From Bacillota bacterium (GTDB lineage: Bacteria; Bacillota; Clostridia; Oscillospirales; Ruminococcaceae), in assembly GCA_023391005.1 (NCBI GenBank), contig JAEWBS010000053.1, positions 1 through 12,901 of the forward strand: a stretch of DNA of 12,901 bases, written 5' to 3'. Positions 12,790 to 12,901 of this stretch are shown here, piece after piece. How positions within the stretch are numbered: position 1 is the first letter of the stretch; each line of letters opens with the position of its first letter. The notes beneath the pieces were generated by a model. It searched no databases and was not told the DNA's origin. It saw nothing but the letters and a program-made list of their open reading frames with translations. A program made the position numbers and the translations under genes.

Positions 12790-12901
12790 TTAACGGAGCA
12801 GCTGCAGAACCTGCTGGGGCTGCTGGTTGGCCTGCGCGAGCATCGCCTGAGCGGCCTGCGACAGAACGTTGTTCTTGGTGTAGGCCATCATTTCCTTCGC
12901 C
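12790..12901 (-). CDS. fliC: Flagellin, C-terminal end only
   Basis: The last 36 residues of a flagellin, the secreted subunit of the flagellar filament; the 5' part lies beyond the window. The C-terminal D0 helix is recognisable: NNVLSQAAQAMLAQANQQP followed by QQVLQLLR and the stop. The pattern MLAQANQQPQQVLQLL is the classical flagellin C-terminus, needed for filament assembly and for chaperone and export recognition. The gene runs convergently to the coiled-coil gene and shares its terminator. It indicates a motile organism. Confidence 0.95.
   Translation of the reverse strand, partial: AKEMMAYTKNNVLSQAAQAMLAQANQQPQQVLQLLR

Overview
The window reads as a G+C-rich, low-G+C-phylum-style (Bacillota/Clostridia, probably Oscillospiraceae-like) chromosome segment. 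The reasons are a tRNA-dependent T-box leader, strong AGGAGG-type ribosome binding sites, a sigma-54 gene beside a CX4CX2C radical SAM gene, a UPF0237-UPF0210 pair, plsY, and the C-terminus of a flagellin. The organism assignment is inference; the genes themselves are mostly clear. Genes are dense and mostly chromosomal housekeeping. No transposase, phage gene, CRISPR array, tRNA or rRNA was seen.

Left part (1-4456, minus strand): a leucine-biosynthesis operon leuC-leuD-leuB. It is read from a promoter near 4428-4456 through a leucine T-box riboswitch with a CUC specifier and an intrinsic terminator. It ends at a long stem-loop (1062-1113), after which comes a separately translated D-2-hydroxyacid dehydrogenase. 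leuA is not in the window.

Middle part (4597-6990, plus strand): rpoN (sigma-54) and a radical SAM protein form a two-gene unit closed by a terminator. Positions 6991-7559 hold no convincing gene but several strong hairpins, one a perfect 17-bp inverted repeat. The stretch looks like a mosaic of intergenic repeats.

Positions 7560-8860 (minus strand) are the most unusual part. A PHP-family phosphohydrolase (histidinol-phosphatase-like) is followed by two tandem microprotein genes of 51 and 56 codons. Each microprotein has an N-terminal GGADGPTA motif, otherwise typical of the Na+-pumping decarboxylase beta subunit (OadB), followed by one membrane helix and a short basic tail. Their motif codons differ only at third positions, which indicates that both proteins are maintained.

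Right part (9060-12901): a LUD-domain protein with its own terminator; an inverted-repeat leader followed by the ACT-domain UPF0237 protein, the UPF0210/PFL-like protein and plsY, probably co-transcribed; a coiled-coil protein built on four nearly identical 21-bp (heptad) repeats; a strong bidirectional terminator; and the 3' end of a convergent flagellin gene cut by the window edge.
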